Shown piece by piece: positions 34,121-42,517 of a stretch of DNA of 64,000 nt. The stretch is from Sinosporangium siamense. Lineage in GTDB: Bacteria; Actinomycetota; Actinomycetes; Streptosporangiales; Streptosporangiaceae. The translations under genes and the position numbers were made by a program. The stretch's first letter is position 1. Each line of letters opens with the position of its first letter. The stretch lies in NCBI RefSeq assembly GCF_016863435.1, contig NZ_BOOW01000020.1, positions 62,001 to 126,000 on the forward strand, written 5' to 3'. The notes below the pieces were generated by a model. The model worked only from the letters and a program-made list of their open reading frames with translations. It made no database searches and was not told where the DNA came from.

Positions 34121-35383
34121 GTCCGGCGCGCACGCCACGGCGACCGCCGCCGCCACCTCGACCACCGCGAACAGCGCGACCACCGGAAGCAGCGCCGACG
34201 AGCCGCCGGTGATCGCGACCGCGACCAGCGGAACGAAGCTGGAGATCGTGACGCCCACCTGGTAAGTCACGGCGATCGCGGAGAACCGCACCATGGTCGG
34301 GAACAGGTCCACCAGGAACGCCGCCAGCCCACCGTAGATCGCGCCGTGCGCGATGGTCAGCGCGGGGACGAACACCAGGGCGACCAGCGTCGGATCACCC
34401 GAGGACAGCCAGGCGCCCGCCGGGATCATCGCCACCACCGCGACCACGTAGCCGAAGATCATGACCCGCCCGCGGCCGAACCGGTCGGACAGCGCGCCGA
34501 ACACCGGCAGTGTCACGCACTCTGCCAGGGCCGCGATCATCAGCCCGGTCAGCACGGTCGACCGCACCTCCGGCCCGGCCTTCGCCGCGTGCGCCACCAG
34601 GAACACGGTGAACATCGCGATCACCGACCCGGTGCCGAGCGAAGCGAGAATGCCGATCACCACGCGGCGCGGCCACCGCCGCAGCACCGTGATCACCGGC
34701 ACCCGGGCGGCGCGGTTCTCCGCCCGGCCACGCACGAACTCCGGGGTCTCCTCGACCCCGAGCCGGACCCAGACCCCGATGCCGACCAGGACGCTCGATG
34801 CCAGGAACGGCAGCCGCCACCCCCAGGTCAGGAAGTCCTCCTCGGGCAGCTTGGAGATCAGCACGAAGGTCAGGTTGCTGCCGAACAACGCCGCCGCGAA
34901 GCCCATCGCGGGCCAGCTGCTGAAAAAGCCCCGACGTTCGGGCGGGCCGTGTTCGGTGCTGAGCAGTACCGCGCTTCCCCATTCGCCGCCGATGCCGATG
35001 CCCTGCGCGACGCGCAACGTCACCAACAGGACCGGCGCGAGGACACCGGCCGTGTCATAGGTGGGCAGCAGGCCGATGCCGAACGTGGCGAAACCCATGA
35101 TGAGCAACGTCCACACCATCATCGACTTGCGGCCCACCCGGTCGCCGAAGTGGCCGAACAGCAGGCCGCCCAGCGGGCGGGCGACGAACCCGGCCGCGTA
35201 GGTGGCGAACGACGCGAGCACACCGCCGGCAGCCGACGATCCCGGGAAGAACAGCGGGCCGAACACCAGCGCGGACGCCGTCGCGTACAGGTAGAAGTCG
35301 TACCACTCGATGGCGGTGCCGACCGTGCTCGCGATCAGCACCCGGCGGACCGAACGGGGCTTCGAGGTCACCCCAGGTGTCAT
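34028..35383 (-). CDS. MHS-family MFS transporter
   Basis: 451 residues with 12 predicted membrane helices. The metabolite:H+ symporter signature is clear: VGTAIEWYDFYLYATASALVFG at the N-terminus, then GFVARPLGGLLFGHFGDRVGRK (loop 2-3 motif A) and VAQGIGIGGEWGSAVLLSTEHG. MHS proteins import or export organic acids and zwitterions such as shikimate, proline or citrate, so here export of product or uptake of a precursor is possible. Its ATG overlaps the sulfatase stop (ATGA), making a two-gene operon. The C-terminal 31 codons overlap the convergent regulator gene. Confidence 0.88.
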   Translation of the reverse strand: MTPGVTSKPRSVRRVLIASTVGTAIEWYDFYLYATASALVFGPLFFPGSSAAGGVLASFATYAAGFVARPLGGLLFGHFGDRVGRKSMMVWTLLIMGFATFGIGLLPTYDTAGVLAPVLLVTLRVAQGIGIGGEWGSAVLLSTEHGPPERRGFFSSWPAMGFAAALFGSNLTFVLISKLPEEDFLTWGWRLPFLASSVLVGIGVWVRLGVEETPEFVRGRAENRAARVPVITVLRRWPRRVVIGILASLGTGSVIAMFTVFLVAHAAKAGPEVRSTVLTGLMIAALAECVTLPVFGALSDRFGRGRVMIFGYVVAVVAMIPAGAWLSSGDPTLVALVFVPALTIAHGAIYGGLAAFLVDLFPTMVRFSAIAVTYQVGVTISSFVPLVAVAITGGSSALLPVVALFAVVEVAAAVAVACAPDSRADVDLAADPAGERRPVSRAVHGEVGNDR

Positions 35384-36534
35384 GCGTCCTCACCGGACAC
35401 GAGCACCCGCCCGCCGAGCTCGTTGGGATCGGCGGCGAGATCGTAGGCCCACACCTGCCGCCCGTCCGCCTCCCAGATCACCTTCCGCCCGTCCGCCCGC
35501 ACCGCGTGCAGCGCCTTCAGGTCCGGGTAGTCGTCCGAGGCGGCGGCCCGCTCCTGCGGGAAGTAGGTCTCCGAGTACGCCTCGCGGGACGCCCCGGTGC
35601 CGTCCGCGAAGAACTCGGTCAGCGAGGCACCGTCCGACGACCGCGGGTCCAGCCCGAGAAGGTCGAGCACCGTCGGCATGATGTCGACCAGCCGCACCTG
35701 GCTGTCCACCCTCATCCCCACCGGCACCCCGGGGCCGCTGATGACCAGCGGCACGTGCTGGGTCGCATCGAACAGCAGGCAGCCATGGCCCTCCTCGTAC
35801 GGGTGGCCGAGGTCGCCGGCGTGGTCGTTGGGATACCACCCGGCCAGGTCCTCGCCGTGATCGGAGAAACACACCACCAGCATCGATTCGATGTCGTGGC
35901 CCATCTCGGCGATGCGGCGCAGCAGGAGCTGGACGTAGTGGTCGGTGTAGGCGATCTCGCCTTCGTACGGGTTCGCCACCTCGACGCCGACATCCTCCGG
36001 CGGCTCGTACGGCCAGTGCGCGTCGAAGAAGTGCGCGAACAGGAAGAACGGGCCGGCGCCGTCCAGCGACTGAAGCCAGCGGGTGGCGCGTTCGACCACC
36101 AGCGGCGCGCGCTTGAGCGCCAGCCCGCGCAGCTTCACGTCGCCGACCGACAGCGGGTCCCGGCCGTCCGGCAGCAGCGGGATCTCGTCGTCGTAGAAGT
36201 CGAACCCGCGGTCGATCCCGTACCACTGGTTCAGGCCGGGGCAGGACACCACCGCGCCAGTCGTGTACCCGGCCGCCGACAGGCACTCCGCCAGCGTCGG
36301 CACCCGCTTGTCCAGCGCTTCGCGGAACAGGTGCCTGACCCCGTGGCGGGGCGGCTGGAGCCCGGTGAACACAGTGGCGTGGCTGACCGGAGTCAGGGGG
36401 CACGACGAGATCGCCTGCGTGAAGCTGACCCCGCTCGCGCGCAGCCGCTCCACGCCGGGGTACTTCCCCGAGTAGGCCACGTCGGCGCGCACGGTGTCCA
36501 GGGAGATGAACAGGATGTTCGGTTGTGTGGTCAC
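35380..36534 (-). CDS. Sulfatase-like hydrolase (alkaline phosphatase superfamily)
   Basis: 384 residues. NILFISLDTVRAD gives the first metal aspartates; FFAHFFDAHWPYEPP and CFSDHGEDLAGW give the later metal-binding Asp/His motifs. The nucleophile region reads SSCPLTPVSHATVFTG. A classical sulfatase has CxPxR, which becomes formylglycine; here a Cys is followed by PLTP with no arginine, so the nucleophile may be the threonine and the enzyme a phospho- or sulfo-hydrolase. GTG 36534 is preferred (GGGAT 5 nt upstream). Next to two sulfotransferase genes it could desulfate the product for activation or self-protection. No signal peptide, so it acts in the cytosol. Confidence 0.8.
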   Translation of the reverse strand: MTTQPNILFISLDTVRADVAYSGKYPGVERLRASGVSFTQAISSCPLTPVSHATVFTGLQPPRHGVRHLFREALDKRVPTLAECLSAAGYTTGAVVSCPGLNQWYGIDRGFDFYDDEIPLLPDGRDPLSVGDVKLRGLALKRAPLVVERATRWLQSLDGAGPFFLFAHFFDAHWPYEPPEDVGVEVANPYEGEIAYTDHYVQLLLRRIAEMGHDIESMLVVCFSDHGEDLAGWYPNDHAGDLGHPYEEGHGCLLFDATQHVPLVISGPGVPVGMRVDSQVRLVDIMPTVLDLLGLDPRSSDGASLTEFFADGTGASREAYSETYFPQERAAASDDYPDLKALHAVRADGRKVIWEADGRQVWAYDLAADPNELGGRVLVSGEDA

Positions 36535-36707
36535 CGGGATCCCTCTGCATTCCTCTGTCGACGCCAGCGGCACCGAAGGCTAGCAACGGGCTCCCCTCGT
36601 ACGACAACGACGGACAGTGCGGCATGAACACCAGTGCCGAACAGCACATCCCGCGAATACTGTTGCCTGGCGGAGCGTCCACGATCATGACGCGAGGGAG
36701 AATTCAC

Positions 36708-38372
36708 ATGGCGCGCAAGTTATCCCTGGCCCTGGAGCTTTATGCCGACGCGAACGGCACCGTCGACCAGCGCTATATCGAGCAGATGCGCAACCAGGAC
36801 GCCGAACCGGTGCCGACCGATCCCGCGCTGCCGAGGTTCACCCTCGTCGTCGGGCCTTCGCCGTTCACCATGCCGCGCGGTTGGGAGTTCTTCCTCACCT
36901 CGCCCTACGAGGGTGCGACGTACATCTCGACCGTGCTGCACAACGCCGGGTACCCGGTGCGCATCGTCGATGTCCGCTACACCCCGAACCCGCTGCAGGC
37001 GGCGTACGATCAGATCATCGAAGGCACCGACGTGCTCGGTGTGTGCACGTTCGAGGACAACTTCCCGTTCTGCCGCGCGCTGATGGCGATGGTCCGCGAG
37101 TCGCACCCGGACATACCGATCATCTGCGGCGGCTCGCTGGTCACTTCCGTTCCGTCGGTGTTCATGTCGGAGACCGACTGCGACATCGCAGTGATCAGCG
37201 AGGGCGAGATCACCATCCTGGAGCTGATGGAGAGTTACGCCCGCGGCTCATGGCAGCAGGATCTCCCGAACGTCAAGGGCATCTGCTACCGGGACGAGAA
37301 CGGAAAAGCGCGCCGCACGCCGCCGCGCGGCCAGATGATGGATCTCGACGCGCTGCCCAGGATGCGGCTCGACCTGTGGCCTCAGTCGCGGTCGCCGCTC
37401 GGCCTGCAGCCGCAGGTGATCTCGTCCTACAGCCGCGGCTGCAAGATGGACTGCTCGTTCTGCTACCGCACCACCCCGCAGGTGCGGGCGAAGTCGCCGG
37501 AGAAGATGGACCGCGACCTCGACTGGCTGAAAACCCAGTACGGCGTGGAGTTCTGCTTCTTCGTCGACCTCACGTTCAGCTCGCACCGCGGCCAGACCAT
37601 CGAGATGTGCGACGTGATCTCCCAGCACGATCTGCGGTGGACCTGTCTGACCCGGTGCGCCGACATGGACGTACCGCGCATCGACGCGATGCGGGAGGCG
37701 GGTGCGGACATCATCCTGTACGGCGTCGAGTCGCTGGGCTCCGAGGTGTTGCGCGAGGCCCGCAAGGGCAGCAGCGAGAACCTGACCGTCCGCGCGATGC
37801 GCACCACGTTCGAAGGCGGCGTGCGGTTCGGCTCGCTGCTCATCGTCGGTCTGCCGAACGAGACCGAGGAGTCCCTGTCGCACATGGTGCAGTTCGCCGA
37901 GCAGTACAACCATGTGACCCGGGTGAAGTACCTGTCGGCCATGCCCGGTACGACGGTGTACCAGGACGCGGTGCGGAACAAGGTGATTCGCAGCGAGATC
38001 GACCACCTGAACTGGCTGTCGATCGAACAGGCGCTGCACGAGGACGAGTTCCTGAACGTGAGCGGGCTGCCCGAGCGAGTCTGCCGGGACGCGTACAAGC
38101 GTGTGTACGACGCCTATCAGCCCGGCCCGGTGATGGACTTCCGGCACTGGCCGGAGCACTTCCAGTACTTCCACCCGCAGTCGGCCGACGGCACCGAGCG
38201 GTCGACGTCGTACGCCGGGACCGGCTGGCGCGCGGAGTGGAGTTCCGCCGCCGCGCCACTGGTTCCCGGTTCCGAACGGTACACCTTGGATAAGGTGGCC
38301 GACGCGGAGGTGGCCGCGGTCGGGAGCACTCTGATGGACTGCGGCGCGAAGAAGCTCGTGGTCGGGAGCTGA
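36708..38372 (+). CDS. B12-binding domain radical SAM enzyme
   Basis: 554 residues. Residues about 60-200 form a Rossmann-like cobalamin-binding-type domain (AGYPVRIVDVRY, PIICGGSLVTSVP, DIAVISEGEITILELMESY). The radical SAM domain follows with the cluster motif CKMDCSFC (Cys245, 249, 252), RCADMDV and GVESLGSEVL. No DxHxxG base-off motif is visible, as in several cobalamin-dependent radical SAM methylases. Likely roles are methylation of an unactivated carbon, cyclisation or epimerisation. ATG 36708 follows GGGAG by 7 nt. Codon 5 is TTA (36720). First gene of the seven-gene operon, divergent from the sulfatase gene. Confidence 0.88.
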   Translation: MARKLSLALELYADANGTVDQRYIEQMRNQDAEPVPTDPALPRFTLVVGPSPFTMPRGWEFFLTSPYEGATYISTVLHNAGYPVRIVDVRYTPNPLQAAYDQIIEGTDVLGVCTFEDNFPFCRALMAMVRESHPDIPIICGGSLVTSVPSVFMSETDCDIAVISEGEITILELMESYARGSWQQDLPNVKGICYRDENGKARRTPPRGQMMDLDALPRMRLDLWPQSRSPLGLQPQVISSYSRGCKMDCSFCYRTTPQVRAKSPEKMDRDLDWLKTQYGVEFCFFVDLTFSSHRGQTIEMCDVISQHDLRWTCLTRCADMDVPRIDAMREAGADIILYGVESLGSEVLREARKGSSENLTVRAMRTTFEGGVRFGSLLIVGLPNETEESLSHMVQFAEQYNHVTRVKYLSAMPGTTVYQDAVRNKVIRSEIDHLNWLSIEQALHEDEFLNVSGLPERVCRDAYKRVYDAYQPGPVMDFRHWPEHFQYFHPQSADGTERSTSYAGTGWRAEWSSAAAPLVPGSERYTLDKVADAEVAAVGSTLMDCGAKKLVVGS

Positions 38373-38375
38373 CCG

Positions 38376-39395
38376 GTGTCCACTCAGGACGGCCCGATCC
38401 TGATCATCGGGACCGAGCGCTCCGGGTCGAACCTGCTGCGGCTGGTGCTTGACGCGCACTCGCGGATCGCGGTCCCGCACCCGCCGCACTTCATGCGATA
38501 CCTGTCCGGCATCCCGTACAACGGTGATGTCGACGCGATGGTGGGCGACGCGATGTGGTTGCTGCGCAACCACATCCACCCGTGGCGGCACGTGATCGAC
38601 CGGGCCGCGGTGACCGAGGCGGCCGGCCCGTCGCTGTTCGGGGTCGTGTCGGCGATCTACGACCAGTACCGCGTCGCGGAGGGCGCGGCCCGGTGGGGGT
38701 GCAAGAGCACGTTCATGGTCGAGCACGTCGACGAGGTGCTCGCCGAACTCCCGGACGCGCGGTTCCTGTGGCTGGTGCGCGATCCCCGCGATGTGGCCGC
38801 GTCGGCGAAGCGGGCCGTGTTCGGCTACTGCCACCCGTACCGAATGGCGCTGCGGTGGACGGCCGAACAGGAACTCGCCCGCGCGGCCCTTGCGCGGTGG
38901 GGGCCGGGAGTGGTGCACCTGGTGCGGTACGAGGACCTGGTGTCAGCGCCCGACCGGGAGATCCGGGCGATCTGCGACTTCATCGGTGAGGCGGTCGAGC
39001 CCGCGATGCTGGCGCACCACCTCAGCGGCAACGCCCGGGTGACCGCGTCGCTGTCGGCGTCCTGGCGAACGGCGGGCGACCCGATCACCACGGCCCGGAT
39101 CGGCGCCTACCGGCGGGGGCTGTCCGATCGGGAACGGCGGCAGGTGGAGAGCGTGACCGCGCGGGCGATGGAGACGCTTCGCTACCCGTTCGACGGGGCC
39201 TCGCTGGACGAACCGGCCCCCGATCCGCTCGGCGTCGCGCTGCGCGGGTTCGCGGTGCGGCTGGCGGTGGAGGCGCGATCGCTGTGCACCGACCGCAACC
39301 ACTTCCGGCGCTGGCGGCGCGATGCCACCGTCCGCTGGATGCGCCGCCGTGCGACGCCGGCCCGCGCCCTGGTTCTGGCAGGAGAGAGCAGATGA
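38376..39395 (+). CDS. PAPS-dependent sulfotransferase (first)
   Basis: 339 residues. The 5'-phosphosulfate loop is ILIIGTERSGSNLLRLVLD near the N-terminus and the 3'-phosphate site is LVRDPRDVAASAKRAV; both are standard for sulfotransferases. A catalytic His candidate is in RNHIHPWRHV. It transfers sulfate from PAPS to a hydroxyl or amine of a small molecule or peptide side chain. GTG 38376 starts 3 nt after the radical SAM stop with GGAGC upstream. Its stop overlaps the next start. Confidence 0.88.
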   Translation: MSTQDGPILIIGTERSGSNLLRLVLDAHSRIAVPHPPHFMRYLSGIPYNGDVDAMVGDAMWLLRNHIHPWRHVIDRAAVTEAAGPSLFGVVSAIYDQYRVAEGAARWGCKSTFMVEHVDEVLAELPDARFLWLVRDPRDVAASAKRAVFGYCHPYRMALRWTAEQELARAALARWGPGVVHLVRYEDLVSAPDREIRAICDFIGEAVEPAMLAHHLSGNARVTASLSASWRTAGDPITTARIGAYRRGLSDRERRQVESVTARAMETLRYPFDGASLDEPAPDPLGVALRGFAVRLAVEARSLCTDRNHFRRWRRDATVRWMRRRATPARALVLAGESR

Positions 39396-40135
39396 ACGAA
39401 ACGGGAAGCGTCCGCACGCACTTCGCCGACCGCGCGAGCACCTACGACCGGTCCAGTTCGTGGTGCACCGACGACGCACTCGGCGAGCTGATGCTGTCCA
39501 CGGCCGCGCCCCAGCCGGGCGACGCGGTCCTGGACGTGGCCTGCGGCACCGGACTGGTGTCAAGGCTGTTCGCCGGGCGGGTGCGGCGGCTGGTCGGCGT
39601 GGACATCACGCCGGAGATGGCCGAGCAGGCGCGCGACATGCTCGACGAACTGGTGATCGCCCCGGCGGAGGAGCTGCCGTTCGGTGACGGCACGTTCGAC
39701 ATCGTGGTGTGCCGTCAGGGGATCCAGTTCATGACGCTGCCGGACGCGGTGCGGGAGATGGTGCGGGTGACCCGGCCGGGTGGCCGGGTCGTGCTGGCCC
39801 ACCTGTGCGCCTACGGGGACGACGACCGCGATGAGTACTTCGAGATCCTGCGGCTGCGCAACCCGGCCCGGCGGAACTTCTTCCTGCCCGGCGATGTCGA
39901 GGCCCTGCTCGCCGGCGCGGGGTGCGACCCGGTGCGGTCCCAGCGGTACGTGTCGGTGGAGGACGTGGACGTGTGGTCGGACAACGGCGCGATCGGCGAA
40001 GACGCGCGGGAGGCCATCCGGGACCGCTACGGGAGGGCGTCACCCGCGTTCCGCGCACGGCACTCGGTGGCCGAGGCGGACGGGCGGATCACCGACCACA
40101 TGCTGTTCGTCGTCGCCTCGGGAACGAGGGTCTGA
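39392..40135 (+). CDS. Class I SAM-dependent methyltransferase
   Basis: 247 residues, UbiE-like Methyltransf_11 type: VLDVACGTGLVSRLFAG (motif I, about residue 48), VGVDITPEMAEQAR, APAEELPFGDGTFDIVVCRQG and MVRVTRPGGRVVLAHL. The N-terminus is short (VRTHFADRASTYDRSSSW). ATG 39392 overlaps the sulfotransferase stop (ATGA), and AGGAGAG lies upstream. The target is unknown; with a second methyltransferase domain downstream in the same operon, two different methylations, or methylation coupled to the radical SAM step, are likely. Confidence 0.88.
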   Translation: MNETGSVRTHFADRASTYDRSSSWCTDDALGELMLSTAAPQPGDAVLDVACGTGLVSRLFAGRVRRLVGVDITPEMAEQARDMLDELVIAPAEELPFGDGTFDIVVCRQGIQFMTLPDAVREMVRVTRPGGRVVLAHLCAYGDDDRDEYFEILRLRNPARRNFFLPGDVEALLAGAGCDPVRSQRYVSVEDVDVWSDNGAIGEDAREAIRDRYGRASPAFRARHSVAEADGRITDHMLFVVASGTRV

Positions 40136-40136
40136 C

Positions 40137-40589
40137 GTGGAACCGGACCAGTCCCTTGCCGACGGCGTGCGGGCCGCGTTCCTCGCCGAGGCGGCCACCG
40201 CGGCGCGGTACACCTACTTCGCACAGGTCGCCGAGATCGAGGGTCACACCGAGGCGGCCCGGGTGTTCGGCGAGCTCGCCGAGAGTGTGGCCTGCGCCGC
40301 CCACGGGCACCTGGATGTGCTGCGCGACCTGCTGGACGGCGACGATCCGGGCGCCGGCCGCGCGCTCGGCGACACCCGCCGCAACCTCGGCGCGGCGATC
40401 AGCGGCGACCTCGGGGAGGCCACCGAACGCTACCCCGGCCTGGCGGCGCGGGCCCACATGGACGGCGTGGCCGATCTGGCGAGCTGGCTGGAGACACTGT
40501 GCGCGTTGAAGAAGACGCACGTGGACCGGCTGGAGCAGGCCCTCACCGGGCTGACCGAGCCGCGGTTCACCGGGAACGGAGCGCCATGA
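40137..40589 (+). CDS. Rubrerythrin/ferritin-like four-helix protein with altered metal ligands
   Basis: 150 residues. The sequence matches rubrerythrin's helix pairs: AFLAEAATAARYTYFAQVAEIEGHTEAARVF with ESVACAAHGH, then ERYPGLAARAHMDGVADLASWLE with LKKTHVDRLE. In the true diiron enzyme the second and fourth helices carry ExxH; here the glutamates before both histidines are replaced (ACAAHG, LKKTHV), and the EEG of helix 3 is MDG. A diiron site is therefore incomplete and the protein may be structural or bind metal differently. GTG 40137 starts 1 nt after the methyltransferase stop. Confidence 0.75.
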   Translation: MEPDQSLADGVRAAFLAEAATAARYTYFAQVAEIEGHTEAARVFGELAESVACAAHGHLDVLRDLLDGDDPGAGRALGDTRRNLGAAISGDLGEATERYPGLAARAHMDGVADLASWLETLCALKKTHVDRLEQALTGLTEPRFTGNGAP

Positions 40590-42517
40590 CCACCGACTAC
40601 ACCGCCGAGGCGATCATCGTCTACTCCGGGCTGGAGGCGGTGCGCCGCAACCCGTCGATGTACGTCGGGTCGACCGGCTCGGACGGCGCCCACCACCTGG
40701 TGCTCGAACTGGTCGACAACGCCGTGGACGAGGCCGCCGCCGGGCACTGCGGCGCGATCTCCGTGGAGCTGCACGGCGACGGCTCCTGCTCGGTCACCGA
40801 CGACGGCCGGGGCATCCCCACCGACCCGCACCCGGAGGCCGGGATCCCGGCGTGTGAGCTCGTGCTCACCACGCTGCACTCGGGAGGCAAGTTCGACCAC
40901 TCCTCGTACGCGACCTCGGCCGGGCTGCACGGCGTCGGCCTGGCCTGCGTGAACGCGTTGTCGGAGTGGTTGCGGCTGGACGTGTGGCGCGACGGCGCTC
41001 ACCACAGCGAGTCGTTCGCCCGAGGCTCGATCGAGACCCCGCTCAAGCGGGTCGGCGACAGCGGCCGCCGCGGCACCCGGGTGTGGTTCCGCCCGGACCC
41101 GGAGATCTTCTCCTCATGCGTGCTCGACGCGGACCTGGTGCACGCCAGGCTGCTCGACATCGCGTACCTGCACCCGGGCCTGCGGGTCGAGCTCACCGAC
41201 CATCGCACCGGGCGGCACGAGTCGCTGTGCGAGACGACCGGGGTGCGGGGCCTGCTCGCATACCGCGCCCGCGACGCAGAGAAGGTGCACGCCGAGCCGA
41301 CCACCATCACCTGGGCCGGGGACGGGTGCGTGATCGACGCCGCCGTCCAGTGGACCGAAGGGTACGCGGAGCAGATCTTCAGCTACGTCAACACCATCCG
41401 CACCGACCTGGGCGGGTCGCATGTGGACGCCCTGCGCGCCGCGCTGGCCGGGGTGGTGGCCGACCACCTCGGCCCGTCCGCGGACAAGATGACCGTGGTC
41501 GACATCCTGGAGGGGCTGACCGCGGTGATCGCGATCCGGATCCCGGACGCGCGGTTCGACGGCCAGACCAAACGCACCCTGCGCAACGACGACGCGGGCG
41601 CCCGCGTGTTCGACGTCGTCACCGAGCATGCGCGGCGGGCGCTGGCGGCCGACCCGGAGCTGGCCCGCCGCATCGCCGAACGGGCCATCGACGCGAGCCG
41701 GGCCCGGCTCGCCGCGCGGCTGGCCGGGCGGACGGCCCGCTCCCGGACCCGGGCCGTCGAGGTCGACTACGCGGTCTACCAGCGACAGTTCGGGATCCGC
41801 TCGAAGGACTGGCACGACTCGTGCGCCTGGCTCACCGACGAGGACCTGCTCGGCAAGCACGCGGAGCTGTGCGCGGTGCCGCCGGACGCGCGGATGCTGG
41901 ACGTGTGCTGCGGTAGCGGTGTCGTCGGCGGCGCGTTCCGCGGCAGGGTCGGCGAGATGGTCGGGCTGGACCTCACCCCGGAGATGGCCGCGCTCGCCGC
42001 CACCCGGCTGGACGTCGTGCACCAGGGCACCGTCTACGACCTGCCGTTCCCCGACGCCAGTTTCGACCTCGTGGTCACCCGGGAGGTGCTGCATCTGCTG
42101 CCCCAGCCGGAGCGGCCGGTGTCGGAGATCTTCCGTGTGCTGCGGCCGGGCGGGCAGTTCATCGTCGGGCAGATCGTGCCGTATGCGGACGTGGACGCGT
42201 TCTGGATGTTCCGCGTGTTCAAAAAGAAGCAGCCACTGCTGTACCAGATGTTCCGCGAGGAGGACTTCCGGGCGTTGCTCACCGGCGGCGGGTTCACCGA
42301 CGTGCGGATGGAGGAGTACTTCCTGTGGGAGTCGATCGACCGGTGGATCGACACCCACGAGACGACACCGGCGAACCGGCAGGAGATCTACCGCCTCTAC
42401 TACGACGCGCCACGCGAGGTGCGTGCCGTACACCCGTTCGAGGTGCTGCCGGACGGCTCGGTGCGCGACCGGTGGCGGTGGTGCGTGTACTCGGTGCGGA
42501 AACCCGACCATGCCTAG
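40586..42517 (+). CDS. GyrB-like ATPase/transducer region fused to a methyltransferase
   Basis: 643 residues in one frame without interruption. Residues 1-395 equal the 43-kDa GyrB N-terminal fragment: GHKL ATPase with N-box ELVDNAVDE (Glu41, Asn45), DDGRGIP (Asp72), ATP lid GLHGVGLACVN, and a transducer domain carrying QTK (327-329), the lysine that reaches the gamma-phosphate. The TOPRIM and tail domains needed for DNA cleavage and GyrA binding are absent. From about residue 405 comes a class I methyltransferase: MLDVCCGSGVVGG (437), VGLDLTPEMAALA, DLVVTREVLHLL, EIFRVLRPGGQF. The ATPase catalytic set is intact, so ATP-driven dimerisation is expected. I know of no described protein with this architecture. 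ATG 40586 overlaps the previous stop; GGAG lies upstream. Confidence 0.9.
   Translation: MTTDYTAEAIIVYSGLEAVRRNPSMYVGSTGSDGAHHLVLELVDNAVDEAAAGHCGAISVELHGDGSCSVTDDGRGIPTDPHPEAGIPACELVLTTLHSGGKFDHSSYATSAGLHGVGLACVNALSEWLRLDVWRDGAHHSESFARGSIETPLKRVGDSGRRGTRVWFRPDPEIFSSCVLDADLVHARLLDIAYLHPGLRVELTDHRTGRHESLCETTGVRGLLAYRARDAEKVHAEPTTITWAGDGCVIDAAVQWTEGYAEQIFSYVNTIRTDLGGSHVDALRAALAGVVADHLGPSADKMTVVDILEGLTAVIAIRIPDARFDGQTKRTLRNDDAGARVFDVVTEHARRALAADPELARRIAERAIDASRARLAARLAGRTARSRTRAVEVDYAVYQRQFGIRSKDWHDSCAWLTDEDLLGKHAELCAVPPDARMLDVCCGSGVVGGAFRGRVGEMVGLDLTPEMAALAATRLDVVHQGTVYDLPFPDASFDLVVTREVLHLLPQPERPVSEIFRVLRPGGQFIVGQIVPYADVDAFWMFRVFKKKQPLLYQMFREEDFRALLTGGGFTDVRMEEYFLWESIDRWIDTHETTPANRQEIYRLYYDAPREVRAVHPFEVLPDGSVRDRWRWCVYSVRKPDHA

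Noticed and set aside
41628-42509. Upstream extension of the second sulfotransferase
   Set aside because: Out-of-frame shadow of the GyrB-methyltransferase fusion; the real start is ATG 42510.
40586-42517. Self-resistance gyrase B gene
   Set aside because: No TOPRIM or GyrA-binding tail and a methyltransferase is fused; it cannot replace GyrB.
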